Shown piece by piece: positions 25,001 to 33,558 of a DNA stretch of 64,000 nt (position 1 is the stretch's first letter; every line of letters starts with the position of its first letter). The stretch is from NCBI GenBank assembly GCA_949283255.1, contig CASDRS010000008.1, positions 1-64,000 of the forward strand, given 5' to 3'. Position numbers and translations under genes: made by a program. The notes beneath the pieces were generated by a model, which was not told the DNA's origin, searched no databases, and saw only the letters and a list, made by a program, of their open reading frames with translations. Source of the stretch: an uncultured bacterium. Its GTDB lineage: Bacteria > Cyanobacteriota > Vampirovibrionia > Gastranaerophilales > Gastranaerophilaceae.

Positions 25001-26227
25001 ATGACTCAATATTATTATAAAGCTTTAAAGGATCATAAAGAGTTTGTAGAGGGCTATGTTGAGGCAAATTCTCAAAGGGAAGCCAGAGACAAAGTCCGAA
25101 GTTTGGGTTTTTTGCCAACCAATATATATGAAGAAATGCCAGTCTCTGTTGGAGCTAAGTCGAAAGGAGCTAAAAGTCTTTCTAATATATCTCTTAGCCT
25201 TGCAGATAAAATATTTTTTACTTCCGAATTGCAAGTTTTACTAGATTCGGGCATTTCCATTTTGGATGCGCTTGAGTCTGTAGCAAAGTATTCTAAAAAA
25301 AATAAAATATCTATGATTGCTAAAGATTTGGAATTCAGTATTAAGGCAGGTAAAACTTTTACAGAATCTCTTGAAAAATATTCAAAAAGTTTTGGTGAAA
25401 TATATGTCGCCTTGTGTTATGCAGGAGAGTCATCAGGAACATTACCAGGTGTTTTAAATTATTTATTATTGCTTTTAAGAAAACAGGAAAGTTTAAAAAA
25501 TAAATATATCCAGATGTCAATTTATCCCGCTATATTGGTGATTTTTACAATTGCTGTATGGTTTTTGTTGGGTGGACTTGTTTTCCCGAAATTGGTAGCA
25601 AGTCTTAATATAGAAAATGTTCCATTTACAGTTTCCGCTCTTGTAAATAGTGTTTCATTTGTATGCGATTACTGGTGGTTTTTATTGTTGTGTATTGCCG
25701 GTATTTTGTACGGAATTAATGTCGTGTTTGGCTTTGGTGCAATCAAGAAAAAGTTTGCACAATTTATGATGAGTGTACCTGTATTATCAGATTGTGTTCA
25801 ATATTTTTCATTAGCTCATTATATTTCTGTAATGCATATTGCTTACGATTCAGGGATTCCTATTCTCAATGCTATGAATATGGCAAATTCTACAATAAGT
25901 AATGACGTGATGCGTGTTAGGGCAGAGCGTGCCGTTAAACTTGTTGAAAAAGGTGAGAGTCTTACTGATGCATATAACTTAAGTGAGCTTATACCACCAA
26001 TGATTTTACCTTTGATTTCTACGGGTGAAAAGACCGGGAAATTAGGTCAGATGTTCAGAGATGCTTCTATCGGAATAGAGAAAAAACTTGATATGGCGTT
26101 AGAAGCTTTGTCAAAGGCTTTTGAGCCTACGCTGTTAGTTATAATATCCGTCATTGTAGGGTATTTTATTATTGCCTTTTCGCAGATGTATTCTGAGGGG
26201 ATGCTCTCCATTTTGAATGGTATATAG
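25001..26227 (+). CDS. pilC: Type IV pilus/type II secretion inner-membrane platform protein (PilC/GspF)
   Basis: PilC/GspF is the inner-membrane platform for pilin polymerisation. ATG 25001 gives 408 residues and fits the promoter. An N-terminal YYYKALKDHKEFVEGYVEANSQREARDKVRSLG domain is followed by two repeats of the GspF domain. Each repeat has the FTSELQVLLDSGISILDAL or ISVMHIAYDSGIPILNAM motif. Three hydrophobic segments are visible (about 182-200, 230-250 and 375-395). It stands alone here without pilB/pilT. The prepilin peptidase is at 60346. Confidence 0.9.
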   Translation: MTQYYYKALKDHKEFVEGYVEANSQREARDKVRSLGFLPTNIYEEMPVSVGAKSKGAKSLSNISLSLADKIFFTSELQVLLDSGISILDALESVAKYSKKNKISMIAKDLEFSIKAGKTFTESLEKYSKSFGEIYVALCYAGESSGTLPGVLNYLLLLLRKQESLKNKYIQMSIYPAILVIFTIAVWFLLGGLVFPKLVASLNIENVPFTVSALVNSVSFVCDYWWFLLLCIAGILYGINVVFGFGAIKKKFAQFMMSVPVLSDCVQYFSLAHYISVMHIAYDSGIPILNAMNMANSTISNDVMRVRAERAVKLVEKGESLTDAYNLSELIPPMILPLISTGEKTGKLGQMFRDASIGIEKKLDMALEALSKAFEPTLLVIISVIVGYFIIAFSQMYSEGMLSILNGI

Positions 26228-26230
26228 TCG

Positions 26231-26259
26231 TTTACATACTAGTTTTATTGTGTTATAAT
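26231..26259 (+). promoter_or_regulatory. Promoter of the PadR-like gene, leaderless
   Basis: TTTACA (26231-26236), a 17-bp spacer, and TATAAT (26254-26259) with TGT immediately before it (extended -10). Only 7 nt separate the -10 from the ATG, so the mRNA should be leaderless. Confidence 0.75.
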
Positions 26260-26266
26260 CATTGAT

Positions 26267-26794
26267 ATGATAGAGCTTTTAGTACTGTATGTTTTAATGC
26301 GTCGTGAATTTACAATGTATGGAATATCAAAGGAGATTGAGAGTAAATTCGCAGCATATACTTCTCCAAGTTTTGGAGCATTGAAGCCTGCTCTTAGAAG
26401 GCTAGAGAGTAATGGCTTTTTGAGTTCTAAAAAAAGTATGTCCGATGGCGGAAAGCTTTCTGTATATTATTCAATTTCAAAAGATGGAGAAAAAGAATTA
26501 AAGCGTTTGATATTGGAACCTTTAAGCGAAAATCCTATACAATTTATTACAAATGCAAAATTAAAACTTTCTTGTGCAGGTTTTCTTAATAATGAAGAGC
26601 AGAGAGAGTTGTTTTTGCACGTGAAAACTTTAGCTCTTTCAATAAAAAATAAGACAGAAAAAATACTTACGGATGAGTATACTCAAAAAGATTTTTATCA
26701 AAGGATTTTGTTGGATAATACTCTTGTAGAGTATTCGAATTTGATTACAATAGTGGAAGGGTTTGAAAAGGATAATGAGCGCAATAGTAAATAG
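26267..26794 (+). CDS. PadR-family transcriptional regulator
   Basis: The 175-residue product has an N-terminal winged helix (about 1-75; LYVLMRREFTMYGI, FGALKPALRRLESNGFLSSK, YYSISKDGEKELKRLI). A C-terminal helical dimerisation region of the Vir_AS type follows. Such regulators usually repress a nearby gene in response to a small molecule. No transporter or detoxification gene lies next to it; its 3' end overlaps the DUF512 gene by 20 nt, which suggests co-expression. Its target cannot be told from the window. Confidence 0.82.
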   Translation: MIELLVLYVLMRREFTMYGISKEIESKFAAYTSPSFGALKPALRRLESNGFLSSKKSMSDGGKLSVYYSISKDGEKELKRLILEPLSENPIQFITNAKLKLSCAGFLNNEEQRELFLHVKTLALSIKNKTEKILTDEYTQKDFYQRILLDNTLVEYSNLITIVEGFEKDNERNSK

Positions 26795-28040
26795 TGTGGT
26801 AGAAGGATCTATTGCAGAAGAATTAGAGATACAGCCGGGTGATGAAATAGTCTCTATTGATGAGACTAAAATGCAGGATATGATTGATTACAACTTTTTG
26901 ACCAAATCAGATTTTTTGACTTTGGAGGTTAAGAAGGCTAATGGCGAAGTCGAAGTAATTGAGTTGGAAAAAGATTTTGATGAAGATTTAGGAATTGTAT
27001 TTGAAAGCGCTGTTTTTGATAGAGTAAAACCTTGTTTAAATCATTGTATTTTTTGTTTCGTTGATCAACAGCCAAAAGGTTTAAGAGAAACTTTGTATGT
27101 AAAAGATGATGATTACAGATTGTCATATTTGCAAGGAACTTATATAACCTTAACTAATTTGACTGAAAAAGATAAAGAGCGTATAAAAAGGATGAATTTA
27201 GGGCCGTTTTATGTTTCTATACATACAACAAATCCTGAACTAAGAGTTAAGATGCTGAAAAATCCAAATGCAGGTAAGGCTTTGGATAATTTAAAGTGGT
27301 TTAGAAAAAATAAGATACCTTTTCATGCTCAGATTGTGCTGTGTCCTGGGTATAACGATGGTAAAGAATTAGAAAGGACGCTTTCTGATTTGACAGAGCT
27401 GAAAAATACAGTTCTTTCGGTTGCTATTGTCCCTGTTGGCGTTACAAAGTTTAGAGAAAATGAGTTAGTACAGGTTGATAAGCAATGTGCTATTGAGACA
27501 ATTGAAATTGCATCAAAATATAAGAGAGTTTGTTGTTCCGATGAATTTTTCTTGCTTGCAGATAAACCTATTCCTCCTTCAAAATATTATGGCAATTTTG
27601 TTCAATTAGAAGACGGTGTTGGGTCTATAAGGTTATTGCTGGATGATTTTAAAAAGTTAGAGTTACCAAAGTCGCTTAGTGTGCCGAAGAAATTCCTTTT
27701 TGCAACATCTTATGCGGCATCCGATGCGATAAAGCTGGTTTGCAAGAAGTTAGCCAAGATAAAAAATTTGGATGTTGAAGTTTTGCCTGTAAAATCGACT
27801 TATTGGGGTAAAAATATTACAGTTGCCGGTCTTATTACGACTGATGATTTAATTAATACCGTAAAAGACCAAGACGGCGATTGCGTAATTATTCCATCAA
27901 TAATGCTTAGACCATACAGTGAAGATTTCCTGGATGGTAAAACTTTAGATTATGTGAAAAAAGAGACTGGAAAAGACTTTTTTGTAATAAAAAATATTTA
28001 TTCTATGAAAGAGTTGGTAGATTATTTGAAAACATTATAA
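26775..28040 (+). CDS. DUF512-family radical-SAM/PDZ iron-sulfur protein
   Basis: The 421-residue product starts at ATG 26775 after AAAGGATA. A PDZ-like N terminus (about 4-60, VEGSIAEELEIQPGDEIVSID) precedes the cluster motif CLNHCIFCFVDQQPKGLRETLYVKDDDYRLSYLQGTY-type region (Cys at about 88, 92 and 95, CxxxCxxC). Then come a radical-SAM-like barrel and the C-terminal DUF512 domain. The family is conserved in Cyanobacteria and many Firmicutes, and its reaction is not established. Its presence supports the proposed lineage. Confidence 0.88.
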   Translation: MSAIVNSVVEGSIAEELEIQPGDEIVSIDETKMQDMIDYNFLTKSDFLTLEVKKANGEVEVIELEKDFDEDLGIVFESAVFDRVKPCLNHCIFCFVDQQPKGLRETLYVKDDDYRLSYLQGTYITLTNLTEKDKERIKRMNLGPFYVSIHTTNPELRVKMLKNPNAGKALDNLKWFRKNKIPFHAQIVLCPGYNDGKELERTLSDLTELKNTVLSVAIVPVGVTKFRENELVQVDKQCAIETIEIASKYKRVCCSDEFFLLADKPIPPSKYYGNFVQLEDGVGSIRLLLDDFKKLELPKSLSVPKKFLFATSYAASDAIKLVCKKLAKIKNLDVEVLPVKSTYWGKNITVAGLITTDDLINTVKDQDGDCVIIPSIMLRPYSEDFLDGKTLDYVKKETGKDFFVIKNIYSMKELVDYLKTL

Positions 28041-28063
28041 ATACAAATACTCAATGTAATATG

Positions 28064-28109
28064 TAAAAAAAGAGGAACCTTGTATGAGTCAAGGTTCCTC
28101 TTTTTTTTT
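28064..28109. terminator. Bidirectional terminator between DUF512 gene and glnA
   Basis: A 12-bp perfect stem (28071-28082 with 28090-28101) has A7 on the left and T9 on the right. It can terminate transcripts from both convergent genes. Confidence 0.95.
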
Positions 28110-28119
28110 GTTTGTGCAA

Positions 28120-29484
28120 TTAATATCTTTCGAGATATCGGTCAATTTCCCACTGAGAAACGTATGTTCTAAATGAATCCCATTCTTTTCTTTTTGCCGA
28201 CATAAATTCATTAAACGCGTGTTCCCCAAGAGCAGCTCTTCCGACAAGTGATTTATCTAACGCTTCTAAAGCTTCTGCCAATGAGCCAGGTAGTGAATCA
28301 ATTCTTTGTTTTTTACGTTCTTTTGTTGTTAATTTGTAAATGTTACTTTCAACAGGAGCAGGCGGATCAATTTTGTTTCTAACACCGTCAAGACAAGCTT
28401 CCAAAATTGCAGCAAATGCAAGATATGGGTTACAAGCAGGGTCTGGAGAACGAAGTTCTACTCTTGTAGAGTTTCCTCTTTTTGCAGGAACTCTTAGCAA
28501 GGCACTTCTGTTAGCAAGAGACCAAGCCAAATATACAGGAGCTTCATAACCAGGAACAAGTCTTTTGTAACTATTTACTGTCGGGTTAAGGATGGCTGTA
28601 ATACTTTTTACGTGTTTCAACATCCCACCTATAGCATATTTTGCAGTTTCTGAAAGTTCAAATTCAGCTTTAGGATCATAAAATGCATTTTTACCATTCT
28701 TAAATAGTGAGACGTTACAGTGCATTCCGGAACCGTTAATTCCGTAAATTGGTTTTGGCATAAATGTTGCATGTAAATTATGCTTAGCAGCGATTGCCTT
28801 TACTGCAATTTTGAATGTTGCAACATTATCAGCAGTTGTTAAAATATCTGCATATCTGAAATCAACTTCGTGTTGACCATCTGCAACTTCGTGGTGGGAA
28901 GCTTCAATATCAAATCCCATTTCCTGTAATGTAAGTACAATATCCGAACGAACATCTTCACCTAAATCTTCAGGGCCAACATCATAATATCCTGCTCTGT
29001 CTTGTGTAGTTGTAGTTACTTTGCCGTCTTTGTCTTTAGCAAATAAGAAGAATTCAGCCTCAGGTCCCATATTCATTGAGAAACCCATTTTGTCAGCTTC
29101 TTTCATAACTCTTTTTAAGTTACATCTAGGACAGCCTTCAAATGGTGTTCCGTCTGCGTTGTAAATATCGCAAATTAGTCTTGCTGAATGTATTCCGCTC
29201 TGTTCTCTCCAAGGTAAAATTTGGAAGGTGTTTTTATCAGGGTGGAAGAACATATCTGATGTTTCAATACTTCTGAAACCTTTGATTGATGAGCCGTCAA
29301 GCATTATTTCATTATCAAGAGCTTTATCTATATGTTCAGAAGGAATTGTCATGTTTTTAACTTGTCCGTTTATATCAACAAACTGAAGTTTTATAAACTT
29401 AATATTGTATTCTTTGATGAGCTTTTTTATTTCGTCATCACTAAATTGTTTGTTGTCTAGTCTTGTGTGTGTAAATTCTTTCAT
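28120..29484 (-). CDS. glnA: Glutamine synthetase, type I
   Basis: This enzyme makes glutamine from glutamate, ammonia and ATP in the cytoplasm. The 454-residue product has the N-terminal beta-grasp domain (YNIKFIKLQFVDINGQVKNM), the DGSSIKGF loop, metal ligands in MGPEAEFFLF and the GSGMHCNVSLF active-site stretch. The C-terminal adenylylation-site motif of GSI-beta enzymes is not evident (SNIYKLTTKERKK instead), so it resembles the GSI-alpha group. GGGAGAG precedes the ATG. It is a single-gene transcript between a terminator and its own promoter. Confidence 0.96.
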   Translation of the reverse strand: MKEFTHTRLDNKQFSDDEIKKLIKEYNIKFIKLQFVDINGQVKNMTIPSEHIDKALDNEIMLDGSSIKGFRSIETSDMFFHPDKNTFQILPWREQSGIHSARLICDIYNADGTPFEGCPRCNLKRVMKEADKMGFSMNMGPEAEFFLFAKDKDGKVTTTTQDRAGYYDVGPEDLGEDVRSDIVLTLQEMGFDIEASHHEVADGQHEVDFRYADILTTADNVATFKIAVKAIAAKHNLHATFMPKPIYGINGSGMHCNVSLFKNGKNAFYDPKAEFELSETAKYAIGGMLKHVKSITAILNPTVNSYKRLVPGYEAPVYLAWSLANRSALLRVPAKRGNSTRVELRSPDPACNPYLAFAAILEACLDGVRNKIDPPAPVESNIYKLTTKERKKQRIDSLPGSLAEALEALDKSLVGRAALGEHAFNEFMSAKRKEWDSFRTYVSQWEIDRYLERY

Positions 29485-29533
29485 GGCATTTCTCTCCCAA
29501 TTGTTTTCTACTATTTTTGTAAACTCATTTTTA

Positions 29534-29562
29534 ATTAGAATACTTTTTTCTTAAAAGGTCAA
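29534..29562 (-). promoter_or_regulatory. glnA promoter
   Basis: Minus strand: TTGACC (29557-29562), a 17-bp spacer and TCTAAT (29534-29539), about 50 nt before the glnA start with a normal leader and Shine-Dalgarno sequence. Confidence 0.7.
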
Positions 29563-29793
29563 TAGTCAGGGATGTAAAGATTAAATAAAGCTTTTAGCTT
29601 AATTTGGGTTTATATATTGTTTGTTTATTTAATATTAAAATTTATTTTATAAAAACTAACTTTTTTAAGATTGTTTTTGATGTTGGCTAATTATTTATCA
29701 CACAAAATTTTTAAAATTGCATAAATTTAAAATTATATAAATTTCTTAATTTTAGTTTACATTTTGAATCGTTTAATTTAAGAAGTATTACAA

Positions 29794-29826
29794 TGATGGT
29801 GTAAAAAGTTTAATTTTACAATCATT
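29794..29826. promoter_or_regulatory. Palindromic candidate operator upstream of nifU
   Basis: Inner arms TGTAAAA (29800-29806) and TTTTACA (29814-29820) are flanked by AATGAT and ATCATT, giving near-perfect 13-base arms with a 2-base bulge. It lies about 80 nt upstream of nifU, outside the likely promoter. It is a plausible site for an iron- or Fe-S-responsive regulator; which one is unknown. Confidence 0.5.
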
Positions 29827-29907
29827 ATGAAAAAATTAAGACTATGGGTTGTTTAGTATTTTTAGGTTAAAATATAGCTATTGTAGTAGATAAATAAGGA
29901 AAGTGAT

Positions 29908-30768
29908 ATGTGGGAATATTCTGAAAAAGTAATGGATCATTACAGAAATCCTAGAAATGTAGGAAAAATAGATGATGCTGATGCTGTTGGTATAGCCGGT
30001 TCATTAACATGTGGTGATCAATTAAAAATATATTTAAAAATAAAAGATGGTATTGTAACAGATGCAAAGTTCCAAACATTTGGTTGTGGTTCAGCTGTTG
30101 CAAGTTCAAGTATTTTAACAGAGATGATTATAGGTAAATCTGTAGACGAAGTTCGTAAGATTACTAATAAAGATATCGTAGATGAGCTTGGTGGTTTGCC
30201 ACCTGAAAAAATGCATTGTTCTGTTATGGGTTATGAAGCTTTGGAAGATGCCTTAAAAGGTTATGTCGATAAGGACGAGTTGGACGAAGCTTTTGATGCT
30301 CTTGGCGGCGAAAAGGAACATTCTGATAAAATAGTTTGTACATGTTTTGGTGTAACAGAAAATCAAATTTGGGAAGCTATTAAGGTCAATAATTTGAAAA
30401 CTGTAGAAGAAGTTACAAATTATACAAAAGCAGGTGGAGCTTGCGGTAAGTGTAAAGGGCTTATTCAAGATATTATAGATACATATTATCATAAGGAAAA
30501 ACACGCTGAGAAGGAAGAAAAGCCATCACTTTCTCCTGCTCAAAAAATATTGAAGATAAATAGCATTATAGAAAATCAAATTTCTCCTGAACTTCAAAAA
30601 GATGGCGGGGATATAACTTTAGTTGATATTGATGGAGACAAGGTTTATGTTCGTTTGAGAGGCAGATGTTCAGGTTGTAAAAACTCAATGCTTACATTGA
30701 AGTCATTTGTAGAAACTTCTTTAAAGGAAGCAGTTGATTCAAATATTGAAGTTGTAGAGGTAAATTAA
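29908..30768 (+). CDS. nifU: Fe-S cluster scaffold NifU (three-domain)
   Basis: NifU builds Fe-S clusters from sulfur supplied by NifS. The 286-residue product contains all three domains. An IscU-like N terminus has Cys in LTCGDQ, FGCGSA and MHCSVMG. A central [2Fe-2S] BFD-like domain has CTCFGV and GGACGKCKG. The C-terminal NifU domain has the GRCSGCKNS CxxC (about 254-262). AAGGAAAG precedes the ATG. NifS begins 1 nt after the stop. No nitrogenase genes are in the window, so general Fe-S assembly is likely. Confidence 0.95.
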   Translation: MWEYSEKVMDHYRNPRNVGKIDDADAVGIAGSLTCGDQLKIYLKIKDGIVTDAKFQTFGCGSAVASSSILTEMIIGKSVDEVRKITNKDIVDELGGLPPEKMHCSVMGYEALEDALKGYVDKDELDEAFDALGGEKEHSDKIVCTCFGVTENQIWEAIKVNNLKTVEEVTNYTKAGGACGKCKGLIQDIIDTYYHKEKHAEKEEKPSLSPAQKILKINSIIENQISPELQKDGGDITLVDIDGDKVYVRLRGRCSGCKNSMLTLKSFVETSLKEAVDSNIEVVEVN

Positions 30769-30769
30769 G

Positions 30770-31972
30770 ATGAGTAATAAATTGATATATCTGGATAATA
30801 ATGCGACAACTCGTGTAGATGACCGTGTATATGAAGCAATGTTGCCATATTTTAAGGAAGAATATGCAAATCCTTCAAGTATGTACCAGTTTGCAACAAC
30901 AGCTTCAAGAGCATTGAAAGATGCGCGAGAACAGGTCAGAGAATTTTTTAACGCAAAAAGTGAAAAAGAAATAATCTTTACATCTTGTGGTTCAGAAAGT
31001 GCAAATACTGCTATTCGCGGTGTGCTCGGTATGAACAAAAATAAAAAGCATATAATTACATCAAAGGTTGAGCATCCTTGTGTTTTGAATTTGTATCAGA
31101 CATTGGAAAAGCAAGGATATAAAGTTGATTATATCGGTGTAAATTCTGTCGGTGAACTTGATCTGGAACAGTTGAGTGAGGCTATTAATGATGATACGGC
31201 TCTAGTTTCAATAATGTATGCCAATAATGAAACTGGTGTTATAAATCCGATAGCTAAGATATCAGATATAATTAAAAGTAAGAATCCAAATACCAAATTT
31301 TTTGTTGATGCAGTTCAAGTAGCAGGAAAAATTCCTATTGATGTACAAGAATGCGGAGTTGATCTTATGGGTGTTTCAGGTCATAAGTTCCATGCTCCAA
31401 AAGGTGTAGGTGCTTTGTACGTAAATTCTAAAACAATTATCACTCCGTTGATTATAGGTGGACACCAAGAACGAGGCAAACGTGCAGGTACAGAAAATGT
31501 ACCGTATATCGTAGGTTTGGGTAAGGCTTGTGATGTTGCAAGAGATTTTATGAAGTATGAAGCAACAGAGGTAAAGAGATTAAGAGATAAGCTTGAAAAC
31601 GGTATTTTGAAGAATGTTTATAATGCTCGATTAAATACAGGTTTGGCTAATAGGGTTCCTAACACGACAAATATAGGATTTGAATACATAGAAGGTGAAT
31701 TAATCTTATTACATTTAAGTGATTTAGGAATTTGTGCTAGTTCAGGTTCAGCTTGTACTTCAGGATCATTGGAACCTAGCCATGTTTTAAGAGCAATGAA
31801 TGTTCCATTTACTGCAATTCACGGAAGTATAAGATTTTCTCTAAGTAAATATACTACAGAATCTGAGATTGATTACGTAAATTCAGTCCTTCCTGGTATA
31901 ATTGAAAAGATTAGGAATATTTCGCCATACCAAGAAGAATTGGCGGAGTTAAAACGTAGAAAATCTTTATAA
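30770..31972 (+). CDS. nifS: Cysteine desulfurase NifS
   Basis: This PLP enzyme takes sulfur from cysteine and passes it to NifU. The 400-residue product begins with the typical IYLDNNATTRVD. The PLP lysine lies in SGHKFHAPKGVGALYV (about 202-217) and the active-site Cys in the flexible SSGSACTSGSLEPSHVL loop (about 325-341). It is co-transcribed with nifU and followed by a strong terminator. Confidence 0.96.
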   Translation: MSNKLIYLDNNATTRVDDRVYEAMLPYFKEEYANPSSMYQFATTASRALKDAREQVREFFNAKSEKEIIFTSCGSESANTAIRGVLGMNKNKKHIITSKVEHPCVLNLYQTLEKQGYKVDYIGVNSVGELDLEQLSEAINDDTALVSIMYANNETGVINPIAKISDIIKSKNPNTKFFVDAVQVAGKIPIDVQECGVDLMGVSGHKFHAPKGVGALYVNSKTIITPLIIGGHQERGKRAGTENVPYIVGLGKACDVARDFMKYEATEVKRLRDKLENGILKNVYNARLNTGLANRVPNTTNIGFEYIEGELILLHLSDLGICASSGSACTSGSLEPSHVLRAMNVPFTAIHGSIRFSLSKYTTESEIDYVNSVLPGIIEKIRNISPYQEELAELKRRKSL

Positions 31973-31988
31973 AGATATATAGGCTAAG

Positions 31989-32016
31989 CTCCCTCATTGA
32001 GAGGGAGTTTTTTTTT
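31989..32016 (+). terminator. Terminator of the nifU-nifS operon
   Basis: CTCCCTC/GAGGGAG stem (31989-31995 with 32001-32007), 5-base loop, followed by nine T. Confidence 0.93.
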
Positions 32017-32018
32017 AT

Positions 32019-32052
32019 ACTACTTTTGTAAATCTTTTGTTACAAAAGTAGT
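32019..32052. repeat. Long perfect inverted repeat after the terminator
   Basis: A 13-bp perfect stem (32019-32031 with 32040-32052) has an 8-base loop and lies directly behind the nif terminator and before the AAA+ gene. AT-rich downstream bases could make it a second terminator; it could also be a 5' leader element of the AAA+ mRNA. Confidence 0.6.
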
Positions 32053-32100
32053 AGTTTTATTTTTTTTGTTTTAGAATATCTCCAAATGGAGGTCTAAAAC

Positions 32101-33501
32101 GTGCGTATTCAAAGTATAGGAAGTTCTGTAAATTTCGGGTATAACAAACAGTTGAATGATACTGTAAATAAAAAATTGGAAAAAACTAGGGGAAATAAAG
32201 AGTTGGCAAAAACTCTTCTTGAGTTGAATAAGTTTACTAATAAAACTGAAGATAGGCTTAGAGCGGCTGAGAGTGCCAATAACAGAAGGCTTGTAGATAT
32301 GTATTCTACTATATTGGTATCAGTAAAACCTATTATTACTCAACAATTGGAAGAAAGATTTCCTAATTTGAATTATCGTAAGACGGAAATAGACACTTAT
32401 CAGAAAGAAATTGCGGAAAGAAACGGTGATTATACTTGGCGAAATGAACTTTCAGAAGAGATCATAGATGATGAGGAATTCTTCAAACATTTGGCACTTC
32501 AGAACAAGGCTGAAGATTCTGATGAACCTAATGACATCGATGAACCTGAAGACATTGCTGAAGATGTTAAACCAACAAACAAGGGACCTGAAACTAAAAC
32601 AAAGTCAAATAAGTTACCTGCAGGAGCAAGTTATGTTGAAAAATTTGAACCAACAAAATATTCACCAACAGGTTTTTCTAGTTTAGGTGGTATGGATAAG
32701 TTAAAGTCAGACCTTTTTGATAAAATAGTATATCCTATCTACCATCCTGAGATGGCGGAGTTGGATGAGATAGAGTATGGGAAGTCAACTCCTAGGGGAG
32801 AACTATTTTATGGACCTCCTGGATGCGGAAAAACTGCGGTAATTCAAGCTTTATCAATGGAAAGTGGGCTTCCTCTTTACAACTTAAAATTATCCAAAGC
32901 AGGTTCAGCATTTGTCAATAAGAGTGCAACCAACATTCAAAGTGCTTATGAATATGTAGCTTCAATAGCTGAACAAACAGGCAAACCAGTATTGTTTGTA
33001 ATGGATGAAATGGAGTCTATGACAGCAAAACGCAGGGGCGGGGAATCCGGTAGAGAAGACGATAAAGTTGTAGGTGCTCTGTTGCAAATTATAGAAGAAG
33101 CCAGAGGTAACAACGTAATTATCTTAGGCGCAACAAATTGTTATGATCAGTTAGATGATGCGATAAAGAGTCGTTTTGAAGATAAGATTTATATTGGTCT
33201 TCCTGATGATGCAACCAGAAAGAGTGTATTGAAAATCTTATTAAATCGTATGACTAAAGGTCAGGAATTAGCAGCGAATGATGAAGAATTGGATAAGGTT
33301 GTTAAATTGACTAAAGGATTTTCAAACAGAGATTTAACAATTTTGACATCAAAAGCTGCATTACTCGCAAGAGAAGATAACAGACGTAATATAATGGCTT
33401 CTGATTATGAAAAACCTGTAGCTGAAAATCAGAGTATGAAGGTAAAAGAATCTGATTATCAGTCAAAGCAATCTCGCAGTATTATAGGTTTTAATAAATA
33501 A
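32101..33501 (+). CDS. AAA+ ATPase with unusual N-terminal region
   Basis: The 466-residue product starts with GTG after GGAGGT. The AAA module has Walker A GPPGCGKT (about 237-244), Walker B VLFVMDEMESM (about 297-307), the second-region SRF arginine-finger motif (KSRFEDKI) and sensor-type ATNCYDQL. It resembles FtsH/Vps4/PAN-type ATPases. The N-terminal ~190 residues are helical, then acidic (DEPNDIDEPEDIAED), and not recognised. The first residues contain SVNFGYN, a variant of the N-terminal motif discussed in the findings. No protease partner is adjacent. Substrate unknown. Confidence 0.75.
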   Translation: MRIQSIGSSVNFGYNKQLNDTVNKKLEKTRGNKELAKTLLELNKFTNKTEDRLRAAESANNRRLVDMYSTILVSVKPIITQQLEERFPNLNYRKTEIDTYQKEIAERNGDYTWRNELSEEIIDDEEFFKHLALQNKAEDSDEPNDIDEPEDIAEDVKPTNKGPETKTKSNKLPAGASYVEKFEPTKYSPTGFSSLGGMDKLKSDLFDKIVYPIYHPEMAELDEIEYGKSTPRGELFYGPPGCGKTAVIQALSMESGLPLYNLKLSKAGSAFVNKSATNIQSAYEYVASIAEQTGKPVLFVMDEMESMTAKRRGGESGREDDKVVGALLQIIEEARGNNVIILGATNCYDQLDDAIKSRFEDKIYIGLPDDATRKSVLKILLNRMTKGQELAANDEELDKVVKLTKGFSNRDLTILTSKAALLAREDNRRNIMASDYEKPVAENQSMKVKESDYQSKQSRSIIGFNK

Positions 33502-33523
33502 TCAAAATATAAACGGTAGCAGG

Positions 33524-33551
33524 TTGAAATATTTATAAATATCATTATAAA
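33524..33551 (+). promoter_or_regulatory. Promoter of the DnaJ-like gene, leaderless
   Basis: TTGAAA (33524-33529), a 16-bp spacer and TATAAA (33546-33551). The -10 ends 7 nt before the ATG and no Shine-Dalgarno is present. Confidence 0.6.
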
Positions 33552-33558
33552 TATTTCT

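Larger units (their letters stand above)
29485..29907. other. Long AT-rich divergent regulatory region between glnA and nifU
   Basis: About 420 bases carry no gene. They hold the glnA promoter (29534-29562, minus), roughly 230 bases of very AT-rich sequence, a long palindrome (29794-29826) and a weak nifU promoter (TTGTTT near 29849, TATAGC near 29873). A nitrogen or iron regulator could act here. I see no NtcA-type GTA-N8-TAC site. Confidence 0.6.

Noticed and set aside
28340-28549. Plus-strand frame over glnA
   Set aside because: Antisense to a strongly conserved gene, no start signals; shadow frame.
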